DNA of 39,100 nt from Nonomuraea sp. MG754425 (lineage in GTDB: Bacteria > Actinomycetota > Actinomycetes > Streptosporangiales > Streptosporangiaceae): positions 1 through 39,100 of the forward strand of contig NZ_SSXE01000082.1 of NCBI RefSeq assembly GCF_021699195.1, read 5' to 3'. The notes below the pieces were generated by a model that saw only the letters and a program-made list of their open reading frames with translations, was not told the DNA's origin and searched no databases. The position numbers and the translations under genes were made by a program. Below, in pieces: positions 32,485 to 39,100 of the stretch; positions within the stretch are counted from its first letter, which is position 1; every line of letters starts with the position of its first letter.

Positions 32485-32873
32485 CCGGCAAGAAGCTCCT
32501 CACCGAGGTCTCCGGCGTGGTGGCCGCCCCGGTGGAGCAGGTCTGGCGGGAACTGCTGGGCGACCTCCCGGGCCAGGAGACCGGCCGGCACACCCTCGCC
32601 CACCAGGGCGGCTGGTGGTACCGGGGCGAGTGGTCGGTCGCGCCCCACCCGGAGGGCACGCGCGTGGTCCACCGGGGCGAGTGGTCGGTCGCGCCCCACC
32701 CGGAGGGCACGCGCGTGGTCCACCGGGTCTACAACGTGGCCGAATGGATGCGCTGGGGCGTGCCGCTGGCGAACCGGTTCTTCATCGGGTTCGAGAAGCA
32801 GACCCGCACGGCGTTCGCCGAGGGCCTGGCGGCCATCGGCGAGCGACTGGGGTGCCCGACCCGGCTCGCCTAG
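32481..32873 (+). CDS. SRPBCC-family protein with internal 17-residue duplication
   Basis: The 130-residue protein starts like a polyketide-cyclase/START-type fold (LTEVSGVVAAPVEQVWRELL) and ends in the usual long helix (KQTRTAFAEGLAAIGERLG). In between, RGEWSVAPHPEGTRVVH occurs twice in a row (48-64 and 65-81). Without one copy the protein is 113 residues with ordinary strand-turn-strand sequence YRGEWSVAPHPEGTRVVHRV. The extra copy adds a strand pair and may disturb the cavity. It may bind a small hydrophobic ligand. It is translationally coupled to the SnoaL-like gene. Confidence 0.82.
   Translation: MTGKKLLTEVSGVVAAPVEQVWRELLGDLPGQETGRHTLAHQGGWWYRGEWSVAPHPEGTRVVHRGEWSVAPHPEGTRVVHRVYNVAEWMRWGVPLANRFFIGFEKQTRTAFAEGLAAIGERLGCPTRLA
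32620..32721 (+). repeat. perfect 51-bp tandem duplication
   Basis: The 51-bp unit starting ACCGGGGCGAGTGGTC at 32620 is repeated exactly at 32671, followed by ACCGGG of a third start at 32722. It preserves the reading frame. Zero differences over 51 bp imply very recent origin or an assembly error. Confidence 0.95.
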
Positions 32874-32882
32874 GCTGCCCCC

Positions 32883-33860
32883 ATGGAATGGGGACCGCTG
32901 ACACTCCAGGACGCCCGGCCGCTGGCCCGCCTCCGGGCCGAGGTGGCGGCGGCCGACCGCACCGGCGAGGCCCACAACGTGGACGACGTGCGCGACCAGC
33001 TCTCCCACCACCTGATCGACCTGGCCGGCGGCACGCTGGCGGCCCGCGACGGCGACCGGCTCGTGGCCTTCGGCTACCTGCCGGTCAGGCAGTCGGCGGA
33101 CGGCGGGGTGCACATGATGCGCCTGGGGGGCGGCGTCCACCCGGCCTACCGCGGGCGGGGGCACGGCCGGCGGATCGTGGACTGGGCGATCGCGGCGGCG
33201 CCCCGGCTGAGCGGCCGGGTCTTCCCCGGCGTCCCGGTGGACCTCCTGCTCGTCGCCGACGAGGACGACCCCGGCCTGACCGCGCTGGCGGAGCGCACCG
33301 GGTTCACCCTCGTGCGTACGTTCGCCCACATGGAACGCGGCCTGGCCGGCGGCCTGCCCGCGCTCGCCGCGCCCCCGGGGGTGTCCGTCACGACCTGGTC
33401 CCCCGAACTGGACGACGAGGCCCGCCGCGTACGCAACGAGTCGTTCCGCGACCACTGGGGCACGGTGCCGCACACGCCGGAGAGCTGGGCGGGCAGCCTG
33501 ACCGGCTCGCGGAACTTCCGTCCCGAGTCGTCGTTCCTGGCCATGGCGGGCGGCCGGGGGGTGGGCGTGCTCATGACGCACGCCCGCGGCGCGGGGACGG
33601 CGTGGATCCAGGTCGTCGGCACGCTGAAGGACTGGCGCGGAAAGGGGGTGGCCGGCGCGCTGATGGCACACGCCCTGGCCGCCTTCGCCCGCCAGGGGTA
33701 CGCCGCCAGCGGGCTGGGCGTGGACCTCGGCAACGCCACGGGGGCCGTGGCCGTCTACACGCGCGCCGGCTTCGCGGTCACCCGGCGGCAGGCGAACCAC
33801 ACGTTACGTCTCACGCAAGGGGAAGCGCGCCACGAACCCGGAGTCCCCGTACCCGAGTGA
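32883..33860 (+). CDS. double-domain GNAT acetyltransferase
   Basis: The 325-residue protein has two GNAT domains, a layout like mycothiol synthase MshD. In the first the acetyl-CoA loop is GGVHPAYRGRGHGRRIVDWA. In the second it is GTLKDWRGKGVAGALMAHAL followed by VDLGNATGAVAVYTRAGF. Both keep the R/Q-x-x-G-x-G/A pattern, so either could bind acetyl-CoA. True MshD identity is not claimed. TAGGCT, overlapping the stop codon of the previous gene, lies six bases before the ATG and no ribosome site exists, so it may be transcribed separately and leaderless. The 3' end overlaps the convergent histidine kinase gene by 57 bp. Confidence 0.88.
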   Translation: MEWGPLTLQDARPLARLRAEVAAADRTGEAHNVDDVRDQLSHHLIDLAGGTLAARDGDRLVAFGYLPVRQSADGGVHMMRLGGGVHPAYRGRGHGRRIVDWAIAAAPRLSGRVFPGVPVDLLLVADEDDPGLTALAERTGFTLVRTFAHMERGLAGGLPALAAPPGVSVTTWSPELDDEARRVRNESFRDHWGTVPHTPESWAGSLTGSRNFRPESSFLAMAGGRGVGVLMTHARGAGTAWIQVVGTLKDWRGKGVAGALMAHALAAFARQGYAASGLGVDLGNATGAVAVYTRAGFAVTRRQANHTLRLTQGEARHEPGVPVPE

Positions 33861-35189
33861 CCCCTTGTGCAGGAGCGCGATGTCGCGGGCGATGGGCAGG
33901 CCGAGGCCGGCGCCGCCCGCGTCCCTGGCTCGCGCCTCGTCCAGCCTGGTGAACCGGCCGAACACCGCCTCCCGCTGGTCAGGCGGGATGCCCGGCCCGT
34001 CGTCGCGCACCTCCAGCACGGCCTCGCCGTCCTCGGCGGCCACCCGGACCCGTACGGTCGAGGCGGCGTGCCGTACGGCGTTGTCGGCCAGGTTCGTCAC
34101 CAGGCGGTCGAGGTGCGCGCTCGACCCCGTCAGCACCACGTCGGGCTCGACGTCCAGTTCCACCCGCACCTCCTCCCGCCGCCTGGCCCGCAGCGCCGCC
34201 TCGGCGGCCACCTGGCCGAGGTCCAGCTCGGTCGTGCGCAGCGGCTCGCCCGCGTCCAGCTTGGCCAGCATGAGCAGGTCGGCGGCCAGCGACTGGAGGC
34301 GTTCGACGTCGGCCAGGGCCTCCGCGGTCAGCTCGCTGGGCTCGGCCAGTTCCAGCCGGGCCCGCAGGGTCGCGATGGGGCTGCGCAACTCGTGCGCGGC
34401 GTCGGCGACGAATCTCTTGTGCCGCTCCACGGCCGTCTCCAGCCGGTCGAGCGTGCCGTTCACGGTCGTCGCCAGCGCGGCGATCTCGTCCTTGGACTGC
34501 GGGACGGGCACCCGCTGGTGCAGGTCGCGGGCCGTGATGTCGGCCACCTTGGTCCTGATCGCGGCCACGGGGCCGAGCGCGCGGCCCACCGACAGCCAGG
34601 TCATCCCGGCCACCACGAGCAGCAGCGCCGGCACGCCGGGCACCAGCGTCTGGTAGAGCGTCTGCAGCGCCTGCCGCACGCCGTCCAGCGACACCCGCGA
34701 CATCAGCACGGCGGGGCCGCCCTCCGTCGTCACCTCGACCGCGGCGATCGCGTACTCGCCCGGGTCCGCCCACCCGGCCGCCGCGGCGGTCTTCTTGGCC
34801 ACCATCAGGTCGGGATCGACGACGGGCAGCGGCTCCTCGCTGCTCAGCCGCACCTCGCCGCCCTTCCCCTCGACGAGCCGCATCGCCTTCGGCGTGGCGT
34901 CGGTGGCACCCGCGGGGGTCGCCGACCGGACCTTCGCGAAGTCCCCGTAAGGCTGCATCTTGGACGCCGTCAGGTGCAGGGTGTCCGAGTACCCCACCGC
35001 GGCCGTGGCCTTCCTGGCCGCCTCGGCGTCGGCGCTGTCCTGGAGGGTGCCGCTCAGCGCCAGCACCAGGATCAGCGCCGCCACCCCCAGGGCCAGCGCC
35101 ACCACGAGCGTGGCCGCCGCGGTGGCCCGCACCCGTACGGAGGACAGCCCGGCGACCGTCCATCCCCAGAGCCTGTGGGCCCGGCTCAT
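33804..35189 (-). CDS. two-component sensor histidine kinase
   Basis: The 461-residue protein has two membrane helices (about 21-47 and 181-202) with an extracytoplasmic sensor of about 130 residues. A HAMP linker (VGRALGPVAAIRTKVADITA), a dimerisation domain with H266 in FVADAAHELRSPIATLRAR and an HATPase domain follow (N box LVTNLADNAVRHA, G1 VRDDGPGIPPDQREAVFGRF, G2 GGAGLGLPIARDIALLH). The ATG at 35189 overlaps the stop of the response regulator (ATGA), so the longer upstream frame is not used. The signal is unknown. The divergent secreted repeat protein is a plausible output or accessory. Confidence 0.95.
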   Translation of the reverse strand: MSRAHRLWGWTVAGLSSVRVRATAAATLVVALALGVAALILVLALSGTLQDSADAEAARKATAAVGYSDTLHLTASKMQPYGDFAKVRSATPAGATDATPKAMRLVEGKGGEVRLSSEEPLPVVDPDLMVAKKTAAAAGWADPGEYAIAAVEVTTEGGPAVLMSRVSLDGVRQALQTLYQTLVPGVPALLLVVAGMTWLSVGRALGPVAAIRTKVADITARDLHQRVPVPQSKDEIAALATTVNGTLDRLETAVERHKRFVADAAHELRSPIATLRARLELAEPSELTAEALADVERLQSLAADLLMLAKLDAGEPLRTTELDLGQVAAEAALRARRREEVRVELDVEPDVVLTGSSAHLDRLVTNLADNAVRHAASTVRVRVAAEDGEAVLEVRDDGPGIPPDQREAVFGRFTRLDEARARDAGGAGLGLPIARDIALLHKGSLGYGDSGFVARFPLRET

Positions 35190-35857
35190 GCCGCCTCCAA
35201 CCGGTATCCGGCCCCGCGCACCGTCATGAGCGTGACCTTGCCGAAGGGCATGTCGATCTTGCGGCGCAGCGCGCTGATGTAGACCTCGACGATGTTCGGA
35301 TCGCCGTCGTAGGAGAAGTCCCATGCCTGGGCCAGCAGCTCCTGCTTGGACACGACCTCTCCGGACCGGCGGGCGAGCGCGTGCAGCACCGCGAACTCCT
35401 TCGGCGTGAGCTGGATCTCCGCCTCGCCCCTGCGGCAGCGCAGTCCGGCGGGGTCGATCACGAGGTCGCCGACGCTGATCGACACCGGCCGTTCGCGCCC
35501 GCCCCTGCGCACCAGGGCGCGCAGCCTGGCCAGCAGCACCACGTACGAGAAGGGCTTGGCCAGGTAGTCGTCGGCCCCGTTGTCCAGGGCCTCGGCCTCG
35601 TCGTAGATGCCGTCCTTGGCCGTGAGCATCATGATCGGCGTCCAGTCGCCCGCCTCACGCAGCCGGGAGCAGACCGTGTAGCCGTTCAGCCTGGGCAGCA
35701 TCACGTCCAGGACGATCACGTCGTAGGCGTTCTCGGTGGCCATCCACAGGCCGTCGCGCCCGTCGTGGGCCACGTCCACCGCGAAGCCCTCGCCCGCCAG
35801 CCCGCCCTTGACCAGGCCGGCCAGCCGTTCCTCGTCCTCCACCAGTAACACTCGCAC
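35186..35857 (-). CDS. OmpR-family response regulator
   Basis: With the GTG at 35857 the protein has 223 residues and starts at the receiver domain (RVLLVEDEERLAGLVKGG). The acidic pocket is E7/D8, the phospho-acceptor is D51 (VIVLDVMLPRLNGY) and the conserved lysine is in DDYLAKPFSYVV. A winged-helix output domain follows: LTPKEFAVLHALARRSGEVV, QAWDFSYDGDPNIVEVYISA, LRRKIDMP and VRGAGYRLEAA. It should bind the heptamer repeats in front of it and control both its own operon and the divergent secreted protein. Confidence 0.95.
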   Translation of the reverse strand: MRVLLVEDEERLAGLVKGGLAGEGFAVDVAHDGRDGLWMATENAYDVIVLDVMLPRLNGYTVCSRLREAGDWTPIMMLTAKDGIYDEAEALDNGADDYLAKPFSYVVLLARLRALVRRGGRERPVSISVGDLVIDPAGLRCRRGEAEIQLTPKEFAVLHALARRSGEVVSKQELLAQAWDFSYDGDPNIVEVYISALRRKIDMPFGKVTLMTVRGAGYRLEAA

Positions 35858-35880
35858 GCTGTCCAGGGTGCCGCAGAGCA

Positions 35881-35930
35881 CCTAAAGCCAACCTGAAGAT
35901 CATTTAGGCGCTCTTCAGGATCACTTCAGG
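35881..35930. promoter_or_regulatory. divergent array of five OmpR-type heptamers at 11-bp period
   Basis: Plus strand: ATTTAGG (35902-35908), CTTCAGG (35913-35919), CTTCAGG (35924-35930). Minus strand: CTTCAGG (35898-35892), CTTTAGG (35887-35881). All consecutive repeats have an 11-bp period, the spacing used by OmpR/PhoB-like dimers. The array faces both the response-regulator gene and the divergent secreted-protein gene. Confidence 0.7.
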
Positions 35931-35993
35931 TACGGGTCGCCATGCTCGGGGCGTTCGATCATTCCCGATGAATCGTCCCAGTGAGGAGAGTTC

Positions 35994-36569
35994 ATGTTCA
36001 AGCGACGTCTCGCGGTGCTCGGCACGGTCGCCGTCCTGGCCGTCACCGGTCTGGCGGGCTCGGCCATGGCCGACGAGCCCGCCCCGGTCGCGGGCACGAA
36101 GGTGACCTGTACGACGCCCGACGGCAAGACGGTCGAGCTGACCATGGTGCGGGCGGCCAAGGTGGACGGCGTCGTGTCGTCCGACGGGAAGGTGGCGCGG
36201 GTCGCCCCGGACGGGGTGGCGGTGACCAAGGTGCGTCCCGACGAGCTTCCCGAGGGCGCGGAAGGAGCGCTCAGGGCCGAGCCGCTGAGCCCGGAGCAGA
36301 TCAAGGACTTCGCCAAGACCAAGCCCGTGAGCCCGGAGGACATCGAGAAGGTCGAGGTGTTCTCGGCGGAGGAGGCCGAGAAGTTCGCCAAGGCCAGGCC
36401 GCTCCCGGCCGAGGAGGCCGAGAAGCTGGCCAAGGTCAGGGCGCTCACGGTGGACGAGATCGGCAAGGCCATGCCCGCCCGGCCCGCGGAGCCCGCCGAG
36501 AAGGGCACCGCGCCCGAGGGCGTCCCGGGCAAGGCGCTCTCGATCCACTGCGTGAAGGCCGCGGAGTAG
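35994..36569 (+). CDS. secreted protein with 14-residue acidic/helical repeats
   Basis: The 191-residue protein has a signal peptide (RRLAVLGTVAVLAVTGLAG, cleavage after A26 in SAMA/DEP). A small beta-rich part with C39 (TKVTCTTPDGKTVELTMV) follows. A repeat zone (98-163) reads LSPEQIKDFAKTKP, VSPEDIEKVEV, FSAEEAEKFAKARP, LPAEEAEKLAKVRA and LTVDEIGKAMPARP. A second cysteine, C186 near the end (LSIHCVKAAE), could link to C39. I do not recognise the family. GGAGAG precedes the ATG. It is divergent from the two-component operon with shared sites, so it is probably its target, perhaps an envelope-stress or cation-binding protein. Confidence 0.8.
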   Translation: MFKRRLAVLGTVAVLAVTGLAGSAMADEPAPVAGTKVTCTTPDGKTVELTMVRAAKVDGVVSSDGKVARVAPDGVAVTKVRPDELPEGAEGALRAEPLSPEQIKDFAKTKPVSPEDIEKVEVFSAEEAEKFAKARPLPAEEAEKLAKVRALTVDEIGKAMPARPAEPAEKGTAPEGVPGKALSIHCVKAAE

Positions 36570-36590
36570 CACCTCCCGGCGTCACGGGTG

Positions 36591-37667
36591 TCACCCGGGG
36601 AACGACGGGTGCGGTCCCAGCGCCCAGTACTCGAAGAGCCCGTGGCCCACGTGCCCGTCGTACTCGAAGCGCCCGACGGCGTCCACCAGGCCCCACATCC
36701 TGGCGGCGTCGTCGGGCAGCCGGTACGTCACGCCCTGCACGACGGGCCCCGCACCCTGGTACATCCCGTGGCGCCAGTCCTGCTCCAGCCCGTAGCCGGT
36801 GCCGACCATGAGATGGACCGGCAGCAGCGGCGTGCAGCGCACGTCGAACGGCTTGCCGCCGGGCGGCGCGAACGTGATCACGGCCTCGACGACGTCGCGG
36901 GTGCCGGGGGCGTAGACCGGGCGGTACTCCGGTCTGCCGAGGTACTCCTCCTCGCGTCCGTCGGGCCAGACGCGGACGGCCTCCTCCAGCAGCCGGCGGC
37001 CCCGCTCGTCCTCCTGGACGATGCAGAGGATGGCGTGGTCGCCGAAGCTCATCGGCGCGTAGAGCCAGTAGAACGTCCCGGGGTCGCGGGCCATGATCCC
37101 GGACGGCTCCGGCTCGCCGACGGGCCTGATCCCCCACGACCGGTCCCTGGTCCCCATCCAGCAGTCGGGCGTGACGGGGATCTCCGTCTCCCCGATCCTG
37201 ATGTGCCCGGACCAGCGTCCCGTCTGCGCCATCCGTACGGAGTCGAACACCACCCGCTCCTGCCGGCGCAGGAAGTGCCGCGGTTCCAGCACGGCGGGGA
37301 TCGTCCCCTCCCACAGGAGGTCGAAGGAGAGCCCGTGCTCGTTCGGCTCCAGGACCACCCTGAGCCGCTTGAGCCCTTCGACGACCTCGACTCGGAACGG
37401 CCCGATCCGGGTGTCCATCCGGTCGGCGCCCAGCTCGCGCGAGGCGCGCACGACGCGATGCAGGCCGGGGGTGCGGACGCAGGCGAAGGCGTCGGTGACG
37501 CCCAGGTTGGGGTACTGGCCGAGGCCGACGATCAGCATGAGTTCGTCGGAGGCGGCGTGGCAGTTGAAGTAGTAGCGGTCGTAGAAGTTGCGGTCTCCGG
37601 TGGTCACGTGCCGCATGACCTGCGCGGCCTGGTGCACGGGGTGGTCGTCGAGCGGTGACAGCGCCAT
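36591..37667 (-). CDS. lipocalin/AttH-like hypothetical protein
   Basis: The 358-residue protein is beta-rich and without signal peptide: NFYDRYYFNCHAASDELMLI, GPFRVEVVEGLKRLRVVLEP, GLSFDLLWEGTIPAVLEPRH, WMGTRDRSWGIRPVGEPEPS and GTFYWLYAPMSFGDHAIL. The GTRDRSWG/YWLYAP pattern is that of a two-half lipocalin-like family related to AttH and hydroxyneurosporene synthase, common in lipid- and steroid-degrading actinobacteria. A role in handling a hydrophobic substrate is inferred. Its message is probably leaderless (TAGAAA seven bases before the ATG), and a TetR-type palindrome overlaps that promoter. It is convergent with the secreted repeat protein. Confidence 0.78.
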   Translation of the reverse strand: MALSPLDDHPVHQAAQVMRHVTTGDRNFYDRYYFNCHAASDELMLIVGLGQYPNLGVTDAFACVRTPGLHRVVRASRELGADRMDTRIGPFRVEVVEGLKRLRVVLEPNEHGLSFDLLWEGTIPAVLEPRHFLRRQERVVFDSVRMAQTGRWSGHIRIGETEIPVTPDCWMGTRDRSWGIRPVGEPEPSGIMARDPGTFYWLYAPMSFGDHAILCIVQEDERGRRLLEEAVRVWPDGREEEYLGRPEYRPVYAPGTRDVVEAVITFAPPGGKPFDVRCTPLLPVHLMVGTGYGLEQDWRHGMYQGAGPVVQGVTYRLPDDAARMWGLVDAVGRFEYDGHVGHGLFEYWALGPHPSFPG

Positions 37668-37679
37668 GCCCGGCTTTCT

Positions 37680-37693
37680 AACAAGCGCTTGGT
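37680..37693. promoter_or_regulatory. TetR-type palindrome over the promoter of the lipocalin-like gene
   Basis: AACAAGCGCTTGGT contains the perfect palindrome CAAGCGCTTG (37682-37691). It abuts the -10 hexamer TAGAAA (37680-37675, minus strand). A bound dimer would block transcription. CAAGCGCTTG cores are common operators of TetR repressors of lipid metabolism; the regulator is not in this window. Confidence 0.55.
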
Positions 37694-37720
37694 CTTACGT
37701 CAACGGCCCCGCACACGAAC

Positions 37721-37753
37721 GCGCCCCCGTGACGGAGATCGTCACGGAGGCGC
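37721..37753 (-). terminator. terminator of the one-helix envelope protein gene
   Basis: GCGCCCCCGTGACG (37721-37734) pairs with CGTCACGGAGGCGC (37740-37753) with one mismatch and a five-base loop. It begins 21 bases after the stop of the gene at 37775. Confidence 0.7.
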
Positions 37754-37774
37754 GCCCTCGGCATGCCGAAGCGG

Positions 37775-38275
37775 TCACGATCTCTTGCGTGACGCCTCAT
37801 CCGCCTTGTCCGACACCTTGGACGCCATACGGTTCGTGGACCCGGAAGTCCGGTCCGCCTTCTCGTCGACCCACCGCGAGGCATCAGAGGCGGATTCCTT
37901 CATGTGCTCGGTCCACTGCTCGGCGTTGCGGCGATAGAACATGTATCCGATCGCTCCCACCGCGGCACCGGTCAGCAGCACGAACATCGGCCACCGACGC
38001 GACCGGGCCGGCCTGGGATCGATTCGCCTCGCGGCCGCGGTCAGCATGGAGCTGACCCTGGGCGCGATCTGGTCCTCGAACCCGTGTGCCGCGGACTCCA
38101 GCCGCGGCGCCGCCCAGTAGCGGGCGTCCTCGATACGGTGGGCGGCGGCCACTTTGGCCTGACCCGCCACGGGTTGCATGCGATGACCGGTCTTCACGGC
38201 CTGTGTCTTCATGCGACCCATCCACGTGGTCGGTACTTCTATGGCCACGCGGCGTCTTCTCATTCTCAGGGACAC
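37775..38275 (-). CDS. one-helix membrane protein (YtxH/DUF5324-like)
   Basis: The 166-residue protein has a basic N-terminal part (MRRRRVAIEVPTTWMGRM), a helical stretch (ARYWAAPRLESAAHGFEDQI, APRVSSMLTAAARRID), one membrane helix (RWPMFVLLTGAAVGAIGYMF) and a charged tail (DKADEASRKRS). The phrase APRVSSML before a central helix is typical of the actinomycete DUF5324 group; YtxH-like proteins share this layout. The GTG at 38275 is chosen because GGGGAGG lies five bases upstream; the frame to 38338 has no site. It is divergent from ppiB, an arrangement often seen in actinomycetes. Function unknown. Confidence 0.75.
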   Translation of the reverse strand: MSLRMRRRRVAIEVPTTWMGRMKTQAVKTGHRMQPVAGQAKVAAAHRIEDARYWAAPRLESAAHGFEDQIAPRVSSMLTAAARRIDPRPARSRRWPMFVLLTGAAVGAIGYMFYRRNAEQWTEHMKESASDASRWVDEKADRTSGSTNRMASKVSDKADEASRKRS

Positions 38276-38430
38276 GACAACCTCCCCATCGTTGGGGCCC
38301 CGCAGCCTGACCTGCCCCGGACGGGGCAGCTCAATCATCGCCGTCCATGGGAGGATGGCTCCGATGGCCGTAGGGCCATAGTCCGCAAAACATCACAGAA
38401 GACCCTGTTCACAGAGGGGGCGGCTGTCTC

Positions 38431-38967
38431 GTGGCAGAGAAGCTGATCGCACACCTGAAGACCAATCGCGGCACCATCAAGATAGAACTCTTCCCCACCA
38501 AGGCCCCGAAGACCGTACGGAACTTCGTCGAGCTGGCCGAAGGCGAGCGCGAGTGGACACACCCGGGCACCGGGGAGAAGAGCAGCGCCCGTTACTACGA
38601 CGGCACCATCTTCCACCGGGTCATCTCCGGCTTCATGATCCAGGGCGGTGACCCGCTCGGCCAGGGCATCGGCGGCCCGGGCTACGAGTTCGACGACGAG
38701 ATCCACCCCGAGCTCGCCTTCAACCGCCCCTACCTGCTCGCCATGGCCAACGCCGGCATCCGCTTCGGCAAGGGCACCAACGGCTCGCAGTTCTTCGTCA
38801 CGGTCGCGCCGCAGCCGCACCTCACCCGCAAGCACACGATCTTCGGCGAGGTCGTCGAGGGCACCGACGTCGTCGACGCCATCGCCAAGACCCGCACCGA
38901 CCGTCGTGACCGCCCGCTGGAGGACGTCGTCCTCGAGTCGGTCACCATCGAGCACGTCCCCGCCTGA
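38431..38967 (+). CDS. ppiB: cyclophilin-type peptidyl-prolyl isomerase
   Basis: The 178-residue cytoplasmic protein is a single cyclophilin domain: IKIELFPTKAPKTVRNFVEL, YYDGTIFHRVISGFMIQGGD (catalytic Arg in FHRV and the FMIQGGD strand), LLAMANAGIRFGKGTNGSQF with FFVTV and RKHTIFGEVVEG. It catalyses cis-trans isomerisation of prolyl bonds during folding. GTG start with AGAGGGGG about ten bases upstream. Two hairpins follow the gene before the next, separately transcribed one. Confidence 0.97.
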   Translation: MAEKLIAHLKTNRGTIKIELFPTKAPKTVRNFVELAEGEREWTHPGTGEKSSARYYDGTIFHRVISGFMIQGGDPLGQGIGGPGYEFDDEIHPELAFNRPYLLAMANAGIRFGKGTNGSQFFVTVAPQPHLTRKHTIFGEVVEGTDVVDAIAKTRTDRRDRPLEDVVLESVTIEHVPA

Positions 38968-38988
38968 CGCACCTCGCGGCCCGCGTCC

Positions 38989-39005
38989 CCCAGGCTCCAC
39001 CTGGG
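38989..39005 (+). terminator. small hairpin after ppiB
   Basis: CCCAGG (38989-38994) and CCTGGG (39000-39005) pair around five bases, 21 bases after the ppiB stop. It may be the first of two tandem terminator hairpins. Confidence 0.4.
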
Positions 39006-39026
39006 TGAGCGCGGTCGTCGTGCCCA

Positions 39027-39050
39027 GCCCCCGCCCTGCCCGGCGGGGGC
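39027..39050 (+). terminator. strong GC hairpin after ppiB
   Basis: GCCCCCGCC (39027-39035) and GGCGGGGGC (39042-39050) form nine perfect pairs with a six-base loop. No T-run follows. It separates ppiB from the promoter of the next gene. Confidence 0.65.
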
Positions 39051-39074
39051 GGCGCGGCATGCCCGCACACGCCA

Positions 39075-39080
39075 TAGGCT
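39075..39080 (+). promoter_or_regulatory. -10 of a leaderless transcript for the last gene
   Basis: TAGGCT is followed by six bases and ATG 39087, the same layout as the GNAT promoter at 32871. Confidence 0.45.
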
Positions 39081-39086
39081 TCGGTC

Positions 39087-39100
39087 ATGACGAGCCAGCC
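39087..39100 (+). CDS. start of a gene cut by the right edge
   Basis: Only M-T-S-Q and two bases are visible, after a leaderless-type promoter. In actinomycetes a rhomboid-family intramembrane protease gene commonly follows ppiB and begins similarly, so that is the best guess from gene order. The visible codons alone do not identify it. Confidence 0.4.

Noticed and set aside
32883..33860. Mycothiol synthase mshD
   Set aside because: The double GNAT layout is similar, but I cannot see MshD-specific residues and the context is unrelated, so no symbol was given.

Overview
The window is about 70% GC. It has long antisense open frames, GTG starts, Streptomyces/Streptosporangium-type regulator families and many start codons only 6-8 bases after a TANNNT hexamer. 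All this points to a chromosomal segment of a filamentous actinomycete, probably of the Streptosporangiales (Nonomuraea-like). That placement is inferred from protein style, not from a search. I saw no rRNA, tRNA, CRISPR array, insertion sequence or prophage. The last gene is cut by the right edge and the first bases may be the tail of a gene cut by the left edge.

1-7.0 kb: a one-helix membrane protein and an unlisted 58-residue membrane peptide lie head to head, followed by a cytoplasmic 14-blade WD40 protein. Then come a PadR regulator translationally coupled to a six-helix membrane protein, a TipA-like MerR regulator with a textbook 19-bp-spacer promoter, a TetR regulator divergent from a VOC-fold protein with two operators 33 bp apart, and a NUDIX hydrolase.

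7.3-12.8 kb: a signalling cassette. A vWA protein, a membrane PP2C phosphatase and a divergent kinase form a TerY-P-like phosphorylation triad. A conventional Ser/Thr kinase with FHA domain and C-terminal membrane anchor follows, with a membrane-anchored periplasmic-binding protein convergent on it.

13.2-14.5 kb: the most unusual locus. A membrane thioredoxin-like protein and an S26 signal peptidase precede a 71-residue peptide with six cysteines. Three heptamers at an 11-bp period lie upstream. I read it as a module that exports and oxidises a small disulfide-rich peptide.

15.1-18.1 kb: a complete tripartite tricarboxylate transporter (tctCBA). 18.1-24.7 kb: two hypothetical proteins, the peroxide-stress pair furA-katG ending in a strong terminator, an azlCD amino-acid exporter whose C/D junction looks damaged with its divergent Lrp-type regulator, and a TetR gene with two near-identical operators.

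24.8-33.9 kb: a metabolic and accessory stretch. It holds an SGNH hydrolase, a WPD-loop tyrosine phosphatase, an ArsR regulator coupled to a one-helix coiled-coil protein, a GT-C type membrane glycosyltransferase, a Baeyer-Villiger monooxygenase, a VOC protein divergent from a metallo-beta-lactamase-fold hydrolase, a SnoaL-like protein under a perfect palindrome, an SRPBCC protein with a perfect 51-bp tandem duplication, and a double GNAT acetyltransferase.

33.8-39.1 kb: an OmpR-type two-component system with a divergent secreted repeat protein sharing an operator of five heptamers. A lipocalin-like protein with a TetR-type palindrome at its start, a one-helix envelope protein, cyclophilin ppiB and the first codons of a further gene follow.
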